From: Miltoncostaea sp963770865
GTDB lineage: Bacteria; Actinomycetota; Thermoleophilia; Miltoncostaeales; Miltoncostaeaceae
Direction: 5' to 3'
Length of the DNA stretch: 64,000 nt
Assembly: GCA_963770865.1 (NCBI GenBank)
Contig: CAVYRD010000017.1
Span: forward strand, 1-64,000
A program made the position numbers and the translations under genes. Numbering within the stretch: the first letter of the stretch is position 1; each line of letters begins with the position of its first letter. Shown here in pieces: positions 52,427-60,625 of this stretch. The notes below the pieces were generated by a model. That model was given only the letters and a program-made list of their open reading frames with translations, was not told the origin of the DNA and did no database searches.

Positions 52427-53890
52427 CTAGCAGGGGGCGCTCAGCACCCTGCTGCCGAGGACGGCGTAGCACTGCGAGCCGTCCGTGGAGAGCGCCGAGG
52501 CCTGGGAGATCACCGGCCCGACGTCGTCGGAGCCCACCTGGACGATGTACCAGCCGCCGGTCGAGACGCCGCCGAGCGCGGCGCTGCGGCCCGCCGACAC
52601 GCCGGAGGCGTAGCCCTCCTTCTGGCCCTGCGCGAGCCCGGCCCTGCGCCCGGCGGCGAGGCCCTCGGCCTTGCCCGCCTTCTTGCCGGCCTTGAAGCCG
52701 GCCGCGTTGCCGATGCGCAGGCCGGCCTTCTTGCCGGCGTCGAATCCCGTGGACCGCCCGGCGGCCTTGCCCGCCTCGAAGCCGCGCGCCTCGGCGCCGG
52801 CCGTGTCGGCGCTGCCGGACCCGAAGACCCAGCCGAGCGCGCCCGACGCCGATGAGGAGCACGGCGCCGGCGACGCACCCCCAGATGAGGACGTCGCGCT
52901 TCATCGAGAGCGCGCGGCGGCGGGCCGCGTCGCCGAAGGCCTGGGTGGGCCGGTCGCCGGGCCCTCGTCGCCGCCGAAGCGCTCCAGGGCGGCGTCCCAC
53001 GGGTCGCCCGCCGCGGCGGCGGCGAGCGGCAGGGCGCCGCCGACGGCCGTCGGCCGCAGTTCGGGGCTGCCGAGGGCCTCGCGCAGGTCGTCGACCAGGG
53101 CGCGCGCGGTGGGCGGCCGGTCGGCGGGGTCCTTCGCGAGGCCGCGGGCGAGGACGCGCGCCGACCGCGACGGGCAGGCTCGGCGCGAGCGCCGAGGCGT
53201 CCGGCACCGGGTCGCGCACCTGGGCGAGCAGCACGGCGCTCGGCTCGTGCCGCACGTACGGGCGCGCGGCCGGTCAGGGCCTCGAACGCCACCGACGGCC
53301 AGGCCGTAGAGGTCCGAGCGTGCGGTGGCCGGCTCTCCCTCGACCTGCTCCGGCGATACGTACTCGGCCGTGCCGAGCCAGTCGCCGCGGCGGGTGAGGC
53401 CGGGCATGTCGTCCATCCGCACCAGGCCGAAATCGCTGAGGTAGGCCGAGCCGTCGGGGTCGAGCAGGATGTTGGCCGGCTTCACGTCGCGGTGGACCGC
53501 CCCGCGGGCGTGGGCGAAGTCGAGCGCGTCGGCGACGTCGTCGAGCATCGCGAGCGCCTCGGCGTGGCCGAGCGGGCCCGAGCGCGCGATGCGCTCGGCC
53601 AGGCTGTCGCCGGTCACCAGGCGCATCGACATGAAGGCGCGCCCGCCGACCTCGCCCGCGTCGTAGACCGGCACCAGGCGCGGGTGCTCCAGGCGGCCGG
53701 CGGCGATCGCCTCGCGCCGGAAGCGCTCCAGGGCGCCGTTGCGGCCGAGGTACCCCTCGTCGAAGACCTTGAGCGCCACCGGGCGGTCGAGATCGAGCTG
53801 CGTCGCGCGGTAGACCACGGCCTGGCCCCCGCGGCCGATCTCGGCCTCGACGCGGTACCGGCCGAACTCCTCTCCGGGGACGAGTCTCAC
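52427..53890 (-). CDS. Serine/threonine protein kinase (PknB-like) with C-terminal GX3 repeat, frame broken several times
   Basis: The kinase domain is clear from ATG 53890: GRGGQAVVYRATQ, VALKVFDE (lysine), HRDVKPANILLD, LSDFGLVR and TAEYVSPEQVEG. Three single-base insertions at about 53,155-53,310 disturb the lobe after SDLYGLAV, and two more shifts near 52,850-52,960 affect the region with a membrane helix (RDVLIWGCVAGAVLLIG). The outer part, readable in one frame, has 17 successive four-residue units each starting with glycine, then GGWYIVQVG, SQCYAVLG and a terminal cysteine. Kinases of this kind sense envelope or cell-wall signals. Confidence 0.8.
52580..52783 (-). repeat. Seventeen tandem GX3 tetrapeptide units in the kinase extracellular part
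   Basis: Read on the reverse strand, glycine recurs at every fourth codon 17 times (GFEA GKAA GRST GFDA ... GVSA GRSA). The other positions favour alanine, lysine and aromatic residues. Codons vary, so the repeat is kept by protein selection, not by DNA slippage. The pattern recalls the GX3 motif of Yae1-like proteins. Confidence 0.8.
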
Positions 53891-53948
53891 CTGGAGGGGT
53901 TTCGCGCTCGGGGCCGCGCCTCCTTGGCCGCCCGGTGCGCCGGAACGG

Positions 53949-54296
53949 CTACAGGATGATCAGGATCGCCAGGATCGTCAGCATGCTGAGGACGACCCCG
54001 GCGACGGCGAAGACGAGGATCACCCACCGGTGGACGCGCGGGAACTCGCCGCGCAGGAGCGCGTCCTCGACCGCCCGGTGGCGCCACGACCCGTAGACGA
54101 CGAAGGCGACGGCCAGGAGGCCGAAGCCGACGCCGAGCGTCACGAAGGGCCAGCGCTCGGCGGTGGTGAGCCGCGGGATCAGCGCGCCGGCGCCGAGGCT
54201 GACGGCGATCGCGGTGAGCGCGCCCCGCCACCAGGCCAGGAAGGTGCGCTCGTTGGCCAGCAGGGTGCGGCGGGTGGCGTCGCGCTCCTCGTCCAT
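53949..54296 (-). CDS. DUF202 (YidH-like) membrane protein
   Basis: This 115-residue protein has the DUF202 start RRTLLANERTFLAWWRGALTA followed by three hydrophobic helices (AVSLGAGALIP, FVTLGVGFGLLAVAFVVYG and WVILVFAVAGVVLSMLTILAI). The family's role is unknown; fungal SPX-domain transporters carry the same unit. ATG 54296 lies seven bases after a TAGCGT box on the reverse strand, implying a leaderless message. The kinase gene follows on the same strand after 58 bp and may share the transcript. Confidence 0.85.
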   Translation of the reverse strand: MDEERDATRRTLLANERTFLAWWRGALTAIAVSLGAGALIPRLTTAERWPFVTLGVGFGLLAVAFVVYGSWRHRAVEDALLRGEFPRVHRWVILVFAVAGVVLSMLTILAILIIL

Positions 54297-54303
54297 CGGA
54301 TGC

Positions 54304-54309
54304 ACGCTA
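54304..54309 (-). promoter_or_regulatory. -10 box of the probably leaderless DUF202 transcript
   Basis: TAGCGT on the reverse strand is seven bases before ATG 54296. Confidence 0.45.
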
Positions 54310-54395
54310 CCGTGCGCGCCGTCGCTCGGGCGCCACGATGGCGAGGCGCCGGGACACGTTCTGGTCACGCTCGGGCACGAGGACGGTGAGGCGCG

Positions 54396-55982
54396 ATGAC
54401 GATCTGGATCACGAGGGTGCCGGCGGACGACCTCGCGGCGCCGGCGGGCGGCGCCCTCTCCGGGGCGCGGCTGGCGGTGAAGGACAACATCGACGTCGCC
54501 GGCCTGCCGACCACGGCGGGCTGCCCCGAGTACGCCTTCATGCCCGAGCGCAGCGCCCCGGTGGTCGAGCGCCTCACGGCGGCGGGCGCGGTCGTGGTCG
54601 GCAAGACCGTGATGGACCAGTTCGCCACCGGCCTCACCGGCACGCGCGCACCCACCGGGCCGGTGGGCTGTGCCGCCGACCCGCGCTACATCGCGGGCGG
54701 GTCGAGCTCGGGATCGGCCGTCGCCGTGGCCACCGGCGAGGCCGACCTCGCCCTCGGCACCGACACCGCCGGCTCGGGCCGGGTGCCCGCGGCGATGAAC
54801 GGCATCGTGGGGCTGAAGCCGACGCGCGGGCTGATCAGCGTCGACGGCGTCGTGCCCGCCTGCCTGTCGATCGACTGCGTGTCGGTCTTCGCCCGCACCT
54901 GCGCGGAGGCGCGCATGGCCCTCGGCGTGGCGACGGAGCCGCCCGGGCCCGGCGTTCGCGACGCCGGCCGGGGCGTGCGCGACGATCTCGTGCGCGCGGC
55001 GGCCCCGCGCGTCGGCGTGCCCGCGGAGGGGCAGCTGACGTTCGGCGACGAGGAGTCGCCCGCGCTCTTCGCCGCGGCCGTCGACCGGCTCCGCGCGATG
55101 GGCGCGCGCATCGTCGAGATCGACCTCACGCCGTTCCGGCGGGCCGGCGAGCTCCTCTACGGCGGCCCCTGGGTGGCCGAGCGGCTCGCGTCGGTCGGCG
55201 ACTTCATCCGCACGATGCCGCACGCCACGCTCGACCCGGTGGTGCGCCAGGTGATCCTCGGCGCCGAGGGGATCGACGCCGTCGCCGCCTACCGCGGCCG
55301 CTACGCCCTGGACGCCCTCGTCGCCGAGGCCGCACCGGCCTGGGAGGACATGGACGCCCTGCTGGTCCCCACCATCCCGTTCGCGCCGACCATCGCCGAG
55401 GTGCAGGCCGACCCGCACGGGGTCAACGCCGCGCTCGGCACGTACACCGACTTCGTCAACCTGATGGACCTCTGCGCGCTGGCGCTGCCGGCCGGCACGC
55501 GGAGCACCGGCGTGCCGTTCGGCGTCCAGTTGGTGGCGCCGGCGTTCGGCGACGCGCTGCTCTGTGACATCGGCGCGCGCGCCGAGGGCCGCTCGGTGCG
55601 GATCGCCGTGGTCGGCGCCCACCTCACCGGGCAGCCGCTCAACCACCAGCTCACCGGCCGGGGTGGGCGCCTGGTGGCCGCGACGCGCACCTCCTCCGAC
55701 TACCGGCTGCACCGGCTGCCGGGGACGGTGCCGCCCAAGCCCGGCCTGGTGCGCGCGCCCGGGCCGGATGCGGTCGCGATCGAGGTCGAGGTCTGGGAGC
55801 TGGACGAGGCCGCGTTCGGCAGCTTCGTGGCAGAGGTGCCGCCGCCGCTCGCGATCGGCACGGTGCGGCTGGAGGGCGGCGACGAGGTGGCCGGGTTCGT
55901 CTGCGAGCCCGCGGCGCTCGAGGGCGCGCGCGACATCTCCCACCACGGGGGCTGGCGGGCGTTCCTGGCCGCCGGCGGCTGA
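54396..55982 (+). CDS. atzF: Allophanate hydrolase
   Basis: AtzF splits allophanate to ammonia and CO2, in urea-carboxylase or cyanuric-acid breakdown. The 528-residue protein has the amidase-signature triad: lysine in RLAVKDNIDVAG (~30), serines in GGSSSGSAVAVATG and LGTDTAGSGRVPAA. The C-terminal allophanate domain starts at ~405 (IAVVGAHLTGQPLNHQLTGRG, given as VGAHLTGQPLNHQLTG; SSDYRLHRLPGTVPPKPGL; VWELDEAAFGSFVAEVPPPL; ISHHGGWRAFLA). Both domains are complete. No urea carboxylase or transporter gene adjoins it. ATG 54396 is preceded by a GAGG. Confidence 0.93.
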   Translation: MTIWITRVPADDLAAPAGGALSGARLAVKDNIDVAGLPTTAGCPEYAFMPERSAPVVERLTAAGAVVVGKTVMDQFATGLTGTRAPTGPVGCAADPRYIAGGSSSGSAVAVATGEADLALGTDTAGSGRVPAAMNGIVGLKPTRGLISVDGVVPACLSIDCVSVFARTCAEARMALGVATEPPGPGVRDAGRGVRDDLVRAAAPRVGVPAEGQLTFGDEESPALFAAAVDRLRAMGARIVEIDLTPFRRAGELLYGGPWVAERLASVGDFIRTMPHATLDPVVRQVILGAEGIDAVAAYRGRYALDALVAEAAPAWEDMDALLVPTIPFAPTIAEVQADPHGVNAALGTYTDFVNLMDLCALALPAGTRSTGVPFGVQLVAPAFGDALLCDIGARAEGRSVRIAVVGAHLTGQPLNHQLTGRGGRLVAATRTSSDYRLHRLPGTVPPKPGLVRAPGPDAVAIEVEVWELDEAAFGSFVAEVPPPLAIGTVRLEGGDEVAGFVCEPAALEGARDISHHGGWRAFLAAGG

Positions 55983-56041
55983 CCCCCGTCGGTCTGCGGC
56001 CAGCAGGGGCCGCCGTCCGGCGGGGCTGGCACTCTGACGGG

Positions 56042-58069
56042 GTGAGCCCCGCCGTGCCCCTCGACGCCGTGACCGACCGGGCCGTCGCGGGGGAGGAGAT
56101 CGCCCTCGGGGCCCTCTCGGAGCTGGTGCGCTGGATCGAGGCCTGCGAGGCGGCCGGGGTGGAGCCGCCGGAGGCCCACGAGGCGATCGAGGAGTTGCTG
56201 GCCGGGCTCCGCGAGACCTGGCCGGGCCTCGGCGCCGGCGACCGCGCCCTGCTGGGGCGCCTTGTGACCGGGCTCGTCGCGCGCCGCCCGCCGGCCGGCG
56301 GGGGCGACGTCGCGCCGGCCGGCGAGAGCCTGCCCGAGGCCCTGGCGCGCCTGGGCGTGCGGCGCCTGCGCCCGGGGCAGGACCGCGCCGTCGCCGCCGG
56401 GCTCTGCGGGCGCGACGCCCTCGTGGTGATGGCCACCGGCTCGGGCAAGTCGCTCTGCTACCAGGCGCCCGCGGCCGTGCTGTCGGGCCTCACGGTGGTC
56501 GTCTCGCCGCTCATCGCGCTGATGACCGACCAGCTCGCGCACCTCCTGCGCGCCGGCGTGCCGGCCGCGGCGCTCCACTCGGGGCTGTCCGAGGAGGAGG
56601 CGCGGGACGCCCTCGCCCGGGCGAGGGCCGGCGAGCTGCGACTGCTCTACGTCGCGCCCGAGCGCTTCGGCTCGGCGGCGTTCCGCTCGGCCATGGCCGC
56701 CGCGCGCGTGGGGCTGCTGGTGATCGACGAGGCCCACTGCGTCTCGGAGTGGGGCCACGAGTTCCGGCCGGACTACCGGCGCGTCGGCCGCTTCCGCGAG
56801 GGCCTGCGGCCGCGCGCGACGATGGCGCTGACCGCCACGGCGACGGCGCGCGTGCGGCAGGACATCGTCCGCAGCCTCGGCCTCGACCAGCCGGTCGAGG
56901 TGACCGGCGGCTTCGATCGCCCCAACCTCACGTTCGACGCGCTGTGGGTGGAGGGCAAGGGCTCGGTGGCGCGCAAGCGCGCCGCGATGCTCGCCGCGAT
57001 CCGGGGGGCGGGCGGCGGCAAGGCGATCGTCTACTGCGGCACGCGCCGCGCGGCCGAGGAGACGGCCGCGGCCGTCTCCGCCGCGGGCCACAGCGCGGTG
57101 GCCTACCACGCCGGGCGCGACGACCGCACCGAGGCCCAGGAGGCGTTCTCGTCCGGGCGCGCCCAGGTGGTCGCGGCGACCAACGCCTTCGGGATGGGCG
57201 TCAACGTTCCGGACGTCCGCCTGGTGGTGCACACGGCGCTGCCCGACTCGCTGGAGCAGCTCTACCAGGAGGCCGGCCGCGCCGGCCGCGACGGCGAGCC
57301 CTCGCGCCACGTGATCGTGGCCGGCCCGGCCGACGAGGCCGCCATCCGACGCCGCATCACCCACGCGCGCATCGACGCCCGCGAGGTCGAGGCGCTCCTC
57401 GGCCGGCTCGCCGCCCGCGCCGACGAGGACGGCATGTTCCACATGGACCGCCGCGAGGTCGACGACGAGACGGCCTTCCGCCTCGCGATCGCCGAGCGGG
57501 TCGGGGCGCTGCAGGTGGAGGGCGCGCCCGGCGGCGGGCGCGGCGGCCGCCTGCTCACGGACCGCCTCTCGCCCGACCAGCGCGAGGACCTCGAGGGCCA
57601 GGTGCAGGCCGAGCTGCGCCGGCGCTACCGCAGCCTCGACCAGGCCGTGGCCTACGTGCGCTCGGACGACTGCCGCCGCCAGGCCTTCCTGTCGCACTTC
57701 GGCGACCCGGCCGACCCCGCGCCGGAGGAGCGCTGCTGCAGCGCCTGCGCGCCGCCCGAGGACCTCGCGCCCGCGATGCGCGACGACCCGGCCGCCGCCC
57801 GCGCGTCGGCGCCCGAGCCCGCCGAGGCGCTCAGCGCCGGCGAGCGCGTGGTCTACGATGCGCTGCGCGCCTGGCGCGGCGGCGTGGCGAAGGAGCTGGG
57901 CTGGCCGGCCTTCCGGGTGGCGTCCAACCGCACGCTGGCGGGCATCGCCCGGGCCGCGCCGGCCGACGACGACGCGCTGGCGCGGGTCCACGGCGTGGGC
58001 CCATGGCTCATGGAGACCCACGCTCCGCGCATCCTGGCGATCGTGGCCGAGGCGGGGGGCGGGGGATGA
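56042..58069 (+). CDS. recQ: ATP-dependent DNA helicase RecQ
   Basis: RecQ unwinds recombination intermediates. The 675-residue protein has a non-standard N-terminal ~95 residues (helical, EALARLGVRRLRPGQDRAV begins the usual part), Walker A VVMATGSGKSLCYQAPA, VIDEAHCVSEWGHEFRPDY (DEAH), LTATATARVRQDI, AATNAFGMGVNVPDV, YQEAGRAGRDG, a zinc region (DDCRRQAF, then RCCSAC) and a C-terminal HRDC domain (VYDALRAWRGGVAKELGWPAF, GVGPWLMETH). GTG 56042 is the start drawn; a shorter form is possible. Its stop overlaps the thioesterase ATG. Confidence 0.92.
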   Translation: MSPAVPLDAVTDRAVAGEEIALGALSELVRWIEACEAAGVEPPEAHEAIEELLAGLRETWPGLGAGDRALLGRLVTGLVARRPPAGGGDVAPAGESLPEALARLGVRRLRPGQDRAVAAGLCGRDALVVMATGSGKSLCYQAPAAVLSGLTVVVSPLIALMTDQLAHLLRAGVPAAALHSGLSEEEARDALARARAGELRLLYVAPERFGSAAFRSAMAAARVGLLVIDEAHCVSEWGHEFRPDYRRVGRFREGLRPRATMALTATATARVRQDIVRSLGLDQPVEVTGGFDRPNLTFDALWVEGKGSVARKRAAMLAAIRGAGGGKAIVYCGTRRAAEETAAAVSAAGHSAVAYHAGRDDRTEAQEAFSSGRAQVVAATNAFGMGVNVPDVRLVVHTALPDSLEQLYQEAGRAGRDGEPSRHVIVAGPADEAAIRRRITHARIDAREVEALLGRLAARADEDGMFHMDRREVDDETAFRLAIAERVGALQVEGAPGGGRGGRLLTDRLSPDQREDLEGQVQAELRRRYRSLDQAVAYVRSDDCRRQAFLSHFGDPADPAPEERCCSACAPPEDLAPAMRDDPAAARASAPEPAEALSAGERVVYDALRAWRGGVAKELGWPAFRVASNRTLAGIARAAPADDDALARVHGVGPWLMETHAPRILAIVAEAGGGG

Positions 58070-58449
58070 CCGAGGCGGCGAGCACGGTCAACCGGATGTG
58101 CCAGTTCGTCTTCCCGGGCGACACGAACCACCTCGGTACGCTCTACGGCGGCACGCTGATGGCGTGGATGGACTCGGCCGCCGCCGTGGCGGCGGTGCGG
58201 CGAGCGGGGTCGGCCGCAGTGGTGACGGTGTCGGTCGACGGGCTGACGTTCCGGGTGGCGATCCACCAGGGCGAGCTGGTCGAGCTCGTGTCGGTGGTCG
58301 AATCGGTCGGGCGCACCAGCATGAAGGTACGCGTGGAGGCCCACCGCGAGGATCCGGCCACGCACGAGCGCCAGCTCTGCACCGCGGGGACGTTCACGAT
58401 GGTGGCGGTGGACGCGACCGGCGCCCCGACGCCGGTGCGCGAGGCCTAG
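58066..58449 (+). CDS. Acyl-CoA thioesterase (YciA-like hotdog fold)
   Basis: This 127-residue protein matches YciA-type acyl-CoA hydrolases: VFPGDTNHLGTLYGGTLMAWMDSAA, with the N-H-x-G-x-x-(Y/F)-G-G motif and the catalytic aspartate in WMDSAA, then VDGLTFRVAIHQGELVEL and GRTSMKVRVEAHRED. It would free fatty acids from CoA in the cytoplasm. ATG 58066 overlaps the recQ stop. Its stop overlaps by two bases with that of the converging TetR gene. A substrate range cannot be told. Confidence 0.88.
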   Translation: MTEAASTVNRMCQFVFPGDTNHLGTLYGGTLMAWMDSAAAVAAVRRAGSAAVVTVSVDGLTFRVAIHQGELVELVSVVESVGRTSMKVRVEAHREDPATHERQLCTAGTFTMVAVDATGAPTPVREA

Positions 58450-59045
58450 CGGGGGCTCCCGCCGAGGCCCCGCAGGGTGGCGTCGGCGACCCGCTCCGCC
58501 CAGGCGTCGTCGAAGGGCTGCCCGGCGAGGTAGCGCGCGTAGTAGGCGCCGACGGCCGTCTCGATGGCGGTCTCGACGTCCGCGTCGGGCGGCAGCTCGC
58601 CGCGCGCGACCGCGGCCTGCATCGCCCCGCGGAGGATCGCCCGGCCGGGCTCGAGGCTGCGCGTGCGCAGGCCGGCGATCAGGTCGGGCAGGCTCTCCTC
58701 CTCGGCCAGGCAGACCCCGATCACGGACATGCCGAGGCGCGCGAAGGTCTCCTGCAGGTGGCGCAGCTGCGCGACCAGGTCGGCGCGCAGGTCGCCGGTC
58801 GGCGCGGGAGCCTGCTCGAGGCGCACCCGCTCGTGCGCGGCGACCACCAGCTCGGCCTTGCCGGAGTAGCGCAGGTAGAGGGTCGGCTTGCTGACGCCCG
58901 CGGCCGCGGCGACGCCCTCCATCGTGAGCCGCGCGTAGCCCACCTCGCGCATCAGCGCGACGGCCGCGTCGAGGATCGCGTCGTCGTGGACGGCGGAGCG
59001 CGGGCGGCCGCGCCCGCGCGCGGCGGTGGTCTCGGCGGGGCTCAT
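58446..59045 (-). CDS. TetR-family repressor
   Basis: This 199-residue regulator has an N-terminal basic arm (RGRGRPRS), a TetR helix-turn-helix (ILDAAVALMREVGYARLTMEGVAAAAGVSKPTLYLRYSGKAEL in pieces: LTMEGVAAAAGVSKPTLYLR) and a ligand-binding helical C-domain of the TetR_C type (LRHLQETFARLGMSVIGV, ETAIETAVGAYYARYLAGQPFDD). ATG 59045 or 59054 could start it. It is divergent from an MFS exporter, with an inverted repeat between them, so it most likely represses that gene and itself until a drug-like ligand binds. Confidence 0.88.
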   Translation of the reverse strand: MSPAETTAARGRGRPRSAVHDDAILDAAVALMREVGYARLTMEGVAAAAGVSKPTLYLRYSGKAELVVAAHERVRLEQAPAPTGDLRADLVAQLRHLQETFARLGMSVIGVCLAEEESLPDLIAGLRTRSLEPGRAILRGAMQAAVARGELPPDADVETAIETAVGAYYARYLAGQPFDDAWAERVADATLRGLGGSPR

Positions 59046-59084
59046 GCGGGGCATCGTGAGGGCGGTTGCTCCATCGTGACGATC

Positions 59085-59107
59085 TTTACTATACGTTGCG
59101 TAAACGT
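59085..59107. promoter_or_regulatory. Candidate TetR operator and exporter promoter
   Basis: Between the divergent tetR and MFS genes, TTTAC (59085-59089) and GTAAA (59100-59104) form an inverted repeat. A nested TACG-TTG-CGTA lies at 59092-59102. A TATACG -10-like box (59090-59095) for the exporter lies inside, so a bound repressor would block it. Confidence 0.55.
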
Positions 59108-59134
59108 GACCGCGCACGAACCGAGGAGAACCGC

Positions 59135-60589
59135 GTGAGCAGCGCCGTCCCCGCCGTCTCCGCCCGCCGCCGGCCCGGGCTGGTCCTGCTGGCGCTGGCC
59201 GTCGCCGCGTCGAGCTTCGCGCTGATGCAGGCGGTCATCGTGCCGGCGCTGCCGATCGTGCAGCGCGACCTCGGCACCAGCACGGAGTGGGCGGCCTGGA
59301 CGATCAGCATCTACCTGCTCAGCGCGTCGGTGGCGACGCCCCTTCTCGGGCGCCTCGGCGACCAGTTCGGCAAGGACCGGATGCTGCTCGTGACGCTCGC
59401 GATCTTCACGATCGGCTCGGTCGCCTCGATCTTCGCCTGGAGCATCTCCTCGCTGATCGTCTTCCGCGCGATCCAGGGCATCGGCGGCGCCGTCTACCCG
59501 CTCTGCTTCTCGATCATTCGCGACGAGACCCCGCCCCAGCGGATGGGCGTCGCGATGGGGCTCATCTCGTCCATGCTCGGCGTCGGCGGCGGGCTCGGCC
59601 TGGTGATGAGCGGCGTCATCGTGGACCACGCGTCGTGGCGCTGGCTGTTCGTCGTCGGCGCGCTGTTCGGCGTGCTTGGCATGGGCCTGGTGCGCAGCTT
59701 CGTGCCGCCCTCCCCGCACCGCAGCCCGGCGACCCTCGACATCCCGGGCGCGCTCCTGCTCTCGGCCGGCCTCATCTGCATCCTGGTCGGCCTCACGGAG
59801 GGGCACTCCTGGGGCTGGGACTCCGCGCGCCTTCTCGGCGTGGTCGGCGCGGGGCTGGCGATCCTGGTCGTCTGGGGCGTGGTCGAGGCCCGCACGCGCC
59901 AGCCCATGGTGGACATGCGGATGCTCTCGCGCCGGCCGGTGCTCTTCACCAACCTCGCGGCGCTCTTCTGCGGCTTCACGATGTACGCCATCTTCACCGT
60001 GCTGCCGCTCTTCTCCCAGATGCCGAGCGGCCTGCCCGCCGGGGCGGCGTCGCTCGTGACCTACGGCTTCGGCGCGTCGGTCACCGTCTCGGCCCTCTAC
60101 CTCCTGCCGGGCGCGTTGGTGATGCTCCCGGCCGGGCCCTTCGGCGGCGTCCTCGGGCGCTGGGTGGGCTTCCGCATGGCGCTCGCCATCGGCCTGCTGG
60201 TGACGGCGACGGGCTCGGCCCTCCTCGCCGCCTTCCACGCCGAGCCGTGGCAGCTGATGCTCGGATACGCGATCGGCGCGGGCGGCGTGGCCATCGCCTT
60301 CGGCGCGATGCCCAAGCTGATCGCCGACGCGGTGTCGCCGACGGAGACCGGCATCGCCACCGGCATGAACACCGTCGTGCGGACCGTCGGCAGCGTGATC
60401 GGCAGCCAGGTGGCGGTGACGCTCCTGGCCAGCGACACGATCGGGCGCACGTCGATCCCCGCGGAGTCGGGCTTCACCACATCGCTGTGGCTCGGCGCCG
60501 GCGCGGCCCTGATCGCGGCGTTGCTCGCCCTCGGCATCTCCTCGCGCCGACGGGTCGCGCAGGAGGCCGTCGCCACCTCGCCGGGCTGA
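59135..60589 (+). CDS. MFS multidrug exporter (DHA2 type, 14 helices)
   Basis: This 484-residue protein has the DHA2 drug:H+ antiporter features: LDITIVNVALP-like ALMQAVIVPALPIVQRDLG in helix 1, SIYLLSASVATPLLGRLGDQFGKDRM (motif A, in LGRLGDQFGKDRM), FRAIQGIGGAVYPL (motif B), GLVMSGVIVDHASWRWLF (motif C, antiporter type) and about 14 hydrophobic segments. It probably exports amphipathic toxic compounds. GTG 59135 follows GAGGAGAA. It is divergent from tetR with an operator between them. The C-terminus is short and polar. Confidence 0.9.
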   Translation: MSSAVPAVSARRRPGLVLLALAVAASSFALMQAVIVPALPIVQRDLGTSTEWAAWTISIYLLSASVATPLLGRLGDQFGKDRMLLVTLAIFTIGSVASIFAWSISSLIVFRAIQGIGGAVYPLCFSIIRDETPPQRMGVAMGLISSMLGVGGGLGLVMSGVIVDHASWRWLFVVGALFGVLGMGLVRSFVPPSPHRSPATLDIPGALLLSAGLICILVGLTEGHSWGWDSARLLGVVGAGLAILVVWGVVEARTRQPMVDMRMLSRRPVLFTNLAALFCGFTMYAIFTVLPLFSQMPSGLPAGAASLVTYGFGASVTVSALYLLPGALVMLPAGPFGGVLGRWVGFRMALAIGLLVTATGSALLAAFHAEPWQLMLGYAIGAGGVAIAFGAMPKLIADAVSPTETGIATGMNTVVRTVGSVIGSQVAVTLLASDTIGRTSIPAESGFTTSLWLGAGAALIAALLALGISSRRRVAQEAVATSPG

Positions 60590-60625
60590 GCCCGGCGGGC
60601 GGCGACGGCCTCCTGCCCCCTTCTC

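Noticed and set aside
52245..52430. Forward 61-codon frame after the amidase gene
   Set aside because: It lies in a convergent gap, has no ribosome site or motif and runs into the antisense of the kinase gene.
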